This document shows positions 62,376 to 64,000 of a DNA stretch of 64,000 bases, one piece after another (within the stretch, counting starts at the first letter, position 1; every line of letters begins with the position of its first letter). The notes beneath the pieces were generated by a model that ran no database searches, had not been told where the DNA came from, and worked only from the letters and a program-made list of their open reading frames with translations. The translations under genes were made by a program, and so were the position numbers. The stretch comes from Akkermansia sp. RCC_12PD. GTDB taxonomy: Bacteria; Verrucomicrobiota; Verrucomicrobiia; Verrucomicrobiales; Akkermansiaceae. The stretch lies in NCBI RefSeq assembly GCF_036417355.1, contig NZ_CP143889.1, positions 1,488,001 through 1,552,000 of the forward strand. Direction: 5' to 3'.

Positions 62376-62464
62376 AATTTGTAAGAATTAGCGGAATGCT
62401 CCCCTTGCTATAATACCGGACGGATACCCGGAAATTGTCTGCATGCCTTCAAATCCATTGAGAA

Positions 62465-63088
62465 TTAAATTCCCTTGAACCAGATGTTCCTGCTGTTGGA
62501 TTTGAACGGCCTTCCCAGTAGGAACATGCAGTACTTCATCCATCCGGTTTGATGGTGCCCCGGATCATAGTATTGCCTCCGAAGAAAATCCCTGTCCTGT
62601 AGCGTAACCGAGTCGTTTTCGCGGATTTTCAGTTCATCCAGCTTTCTCCTGATCTGGCAGTAATAAACGTACCTGGTTCCTTCTGTCAGTCCGAAACACC
62701 ATTCAAAGAACTCTTTACCCCTGTATAGTAATATATTTTCAGGGACTCCCGGCTTCTTCTTCTCCTGGGTTGCCCAATATTCCCTGAGTTCCTTGACAAA
62801 TTCATTCCATGGTTTTTGAGTGTATTTGTTTGGGATAGGACGCCTCCCCCTCTTATTCTCCCTGTATTTGACAGGACCTTCGTTCAGGTAATTATTAATC
62901 CATCTATAGACAGTCGCAGGACGTATACCCAGTTTCCTTGCAATGGCCGGAACAGGATTTTCCCTCTTATAGAGCAATACCGCCTTCCTGCGGAGTTTTT
63001 CCCGTTCTTCCGCAGTCAGCTTCCTCGTGTCCTGCTTATCCGCCGGGACAAATGGCCGTTTCCTTTTCCTCATTTTACCTGCGAACAT
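62465..63088 (-). CDS. Helix-turn-helix DNA-binding protein, transposase/recombinase-type HTH
   Basis: 207 residues (ATG at 63088, with 63073 as an alternative). A basic N-terminus precedes LTAEEREKLRRKAVLLYKRE, the HTH VPAIARKLGIRPATVYRWIN with N-Y-L-N-E-G, then KYRENKRGRRPIPNKY. This is the style of helix-turn-helix at the start of IS630-like transposases, but no DDE catalytic domain follows. The C-terminal 100 residues (WCFGLTEGTRYVYYCQIRRK) are not recognised. It may be an orphan regulator derived from a transposase. Confidence 0.65.
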   Translation of the reverse strand: MFAGKMRKRKRPFVPADKQDTRKLTAEEREKLRRKAVLLYKRENPVPAIARKLGIRPATVYRWINNYLNEGPVKYRENKRGRRPIPNKYTQKPWNEFVKELREYWATQEKKKPGVPENILLYRGKEFFEWCFGLTEGTRYVYYCQIRRKLDELKIRENDSVTLQDRDFLRRQYYDPGHHQTGWMKYCMFLLGRPFKSNSRNIWFKGI

Positions 63089-63126
63089 CCATACAGGGAA
63101 CGGACGAATGAATCAATAAGATTTTC

Positions 63127-63145
63127 ATTATATCCTTATTATAAT
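63127..63145. promoter_or_regulatory. Divergent -10 boxes
   Basis: TATAAT on the minus strand (complement of 63127-63132) faces the HTH gene and TATAAT on the plus strand (63140-63145) faces the leader ORF. They are 7 bp apart, so use of one is likely to hinder the other. Confidence 0.5.
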
Positions 63146-63157
63146 GTATTTTAGAGG

Positions 63158-63247
63158 ATGTATATTTCCATAATAAAAGAGCACTTAGGAATAAAAAGAA
63201 CATTCGGATACTACGAAGAATGTTTATTAAAAATAATAATAAATTGA
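63158..63247 (+). CDS. 29-codon leader ORF coupled to the downstream gene
   Basis: ATG at 63158, 12 bases after a TATAAT. The peptide begins MYISIIKEHLGIKRTFGYYE and ends ECLLKIIIN. Its TGA (63245-63247) shares a base with the ATG of the next gene (TGATG). This layout suggests that reading of the short frame controls start of the next gene. The peptide is rich in Ile, Lys and Glu. No other homologue is known to me. Confidence 0.5.
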   Translation: MYISIIKEHLGIKRTFGYYEECLLKIIIN

Positions 63248-64000
63248 TGGGTGTAACCAACACCCGTGTCACAAAAACCATCATCAACAATTCCAAACTC
63301 ATTAACGCCAATCAAACGGCTGAGAAAATCGGAATGCTCAAAAAGGACATGAAGCAAGTAGATGCCGAGAACTTGTTGAACGCCCTCCCTCTCGTCCAGG
63401 AGAACGGAGAACTGGCGCCAATACTTCCTCCCAAGGAATACGTCTACTTCACCATTCCTGTCAACAAGGTCAAACACGGCCTCTACAGGATGCTGTTCAA
63501 TCCCAATATCAAGGATGGTTCCCTCAACAAGAAAACCAGGACAAAGATCACCCCTATCTTTGAAGAGGCACTAACCAGCCTTGGCATTGAATCCATCCCG
63601 GTTCATCCCTGCATCCTCAAATCCTATAACCTGAATTCCATCTTCAAGGCTGAGATCAACTCTCCTGGGTTTAAGGAACTTATTGAAAATGCTAGGAAAA
63701 GAAAGCCAAATAACAAAACTGCTTTTGTTTCTGAAATTGCCGGCAAGCGTTTCGATAATGCATACAGCCAAAATGATGAGCATCCACGGGTTTACAACAT
63801 GTTCACCCCAATGCCTTCATCTATCAGGAAGCATGTATTCAAAAATGTCTATGGAGTTGACATGGTGGAAATTGACCTGACCAATTCCATTGTTCAGTGC
63901 CTTGCTGCACGCGGCCAATGCATGAAAATGCTCAAAGCGATCAAAACCAATACCCTGCTTCCTACAGATCAAGACGAAAGGGAAGAAACCAAGGAGAAAC
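63247..64000 (+). CDS. Large protein of unknown function, N-terminal 251 residues (cut by window edge)
   Basis: Open to the right edge from the ATG at 63247 (an upstream in-frame ATG at 63220 is possible). The visible part is soluble and Lys/Asn-rich. The first about 130 residues are not recognised. From HPRVYNMFTPMPSSIRKHVF and on to YGVDMVEIDLTNSIVQCLAA, the order R-x-Y-N-x-F-T-x-M-P, then R-x-x-x, then x-x-I-D-L-x-N-S recalls a group of mobile-element proteins in which an Asp of I-D-x-x-N-S/C sits in a polymerase-like palm strand. That is recall and not proof. A replication-type role would fit an island gene. Confidence 0.5.
   Translation, partial: MGVTNTRVTKTIINNSKLINANQTAEKIGMLKKDMKQVDAENLLNALPLVQENGELAPILPPKEYVYFTIPVNKVKHGLYRMLFNPNIKDGSLNKKTRTKITPIFEEALTSLGIESIPVHPCILKSYNLNSIFKAEINSPGFKELIENARKRKPNNKTAFVSEIAGKRFDNAYSQNDEHPRVYNMFTPMPSSIRKHVFKNVYGVDMVEIDLTNSIVQCLAARGQCMKMLKAIKTNTLLPTDQDEREETKEK

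Larger units (their letters stand above)
61681..62464. other. Non-coding stretch with degenerate repeats
   Basis: 784 bases without a supportable gene. It holds three degenerate copies of a roughly 50-bp motif (61812-62191) and the first part of a further inverted-repeat-type unit (62254-62375). Confidence 0.5.

Noticed and set aside
50410-62500. A direct repeat of the tRNA-Ser 3' end as the right attachment site
   Set aside because: No second copy of the T-arm/acceptor end was found by eye in the window. The boundary may lie beyond 64 kb.

Overview
The window looks like a chromosomal segment of an Akkermansia-type verrucomicrobium. The evidence is a GC-rich backbone, a Gram-negative envelope gene set with meso-diaminopimelate-type MurE, a fused MurC-MurB, a secreted GH20 hexosaminidase suited to mucin glycans, a PEP-CTERM protein and a large autotransporter. 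The genus is an inference from gene content, since no database search was possible.

Positions 1-8,440 (minus strand) hold the start of a probable 3-dehydroquinate-synthase-like gene, two HtrA/DegP-type trypsin-fold proteins in tandem (one active, one with all three catalytic residues replaced), an unknown protein, leuC-leuD, lipB and a zinc amidase. recA (8,818-9,858) has its own promoter and terminator. From 9,991 to 27,204 runs a complete minus-strand division and cell wall (dcw) cluster: mraZ, rsmH, ftsL, ftsI, murE, murF, mraY, murD, a LysM membrane protein, ftsW, murG, murC-murB, ddl, ftsQ. It has a good promoter in front of mraZ and lacks ftsA and ftsZ. Two oddities stand out: murG carries a one-base frameshift in a G run, and RsmH carries a roughly 215-residue N-terminal extension resembling a Y1/REP-associated (HUH) transposase.

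Positions 27,363-35,306 carry an MBL hydrolase, a TRIC-type channel protein, the tRNA-modification genes mnmE, mnmA and miaA, and a two-gene unit of unknown function. Positions 35,672-44,845 are a surface-polysaccharide region: a truncated acyltransferase, a hexapeptide acetyltransferase, four glycosyltransferases, a Wzx-type flippase, and a decayed paralogue of the unknown gene at 32,804. Positions 45,004-49,950 hold a CysJ-like reductase, fabH, ruvB and the hexosaminidase.

A tRNA-Ser(GGA) gene at 50,347-50,436 marks a sharp change to AT-rich accessory DNA that runs to the right edge. This island carries a C5 methyltransferase, a PD-(D/E)XK-like nuclease and Vsr, then about 1.5 kb of non-coding DNA with a diverged tandem repeat bounded by inverted repeats, a PEP-CTERM protein, a giant autotransporter, an XRE regulator, an unknown protein, a tyrosine recombinase, a DUF3892 protein, more degenerate repeats, an HTH protein, and a gene cut by the right edge that is coupled to a 29-codon leader ORF. 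Several island genes share one promoter layout: TACGAA, 15 bp, a -10 box, then only 6-10 bases to the start codon. This implies leaderless or nearly leaderless messages.
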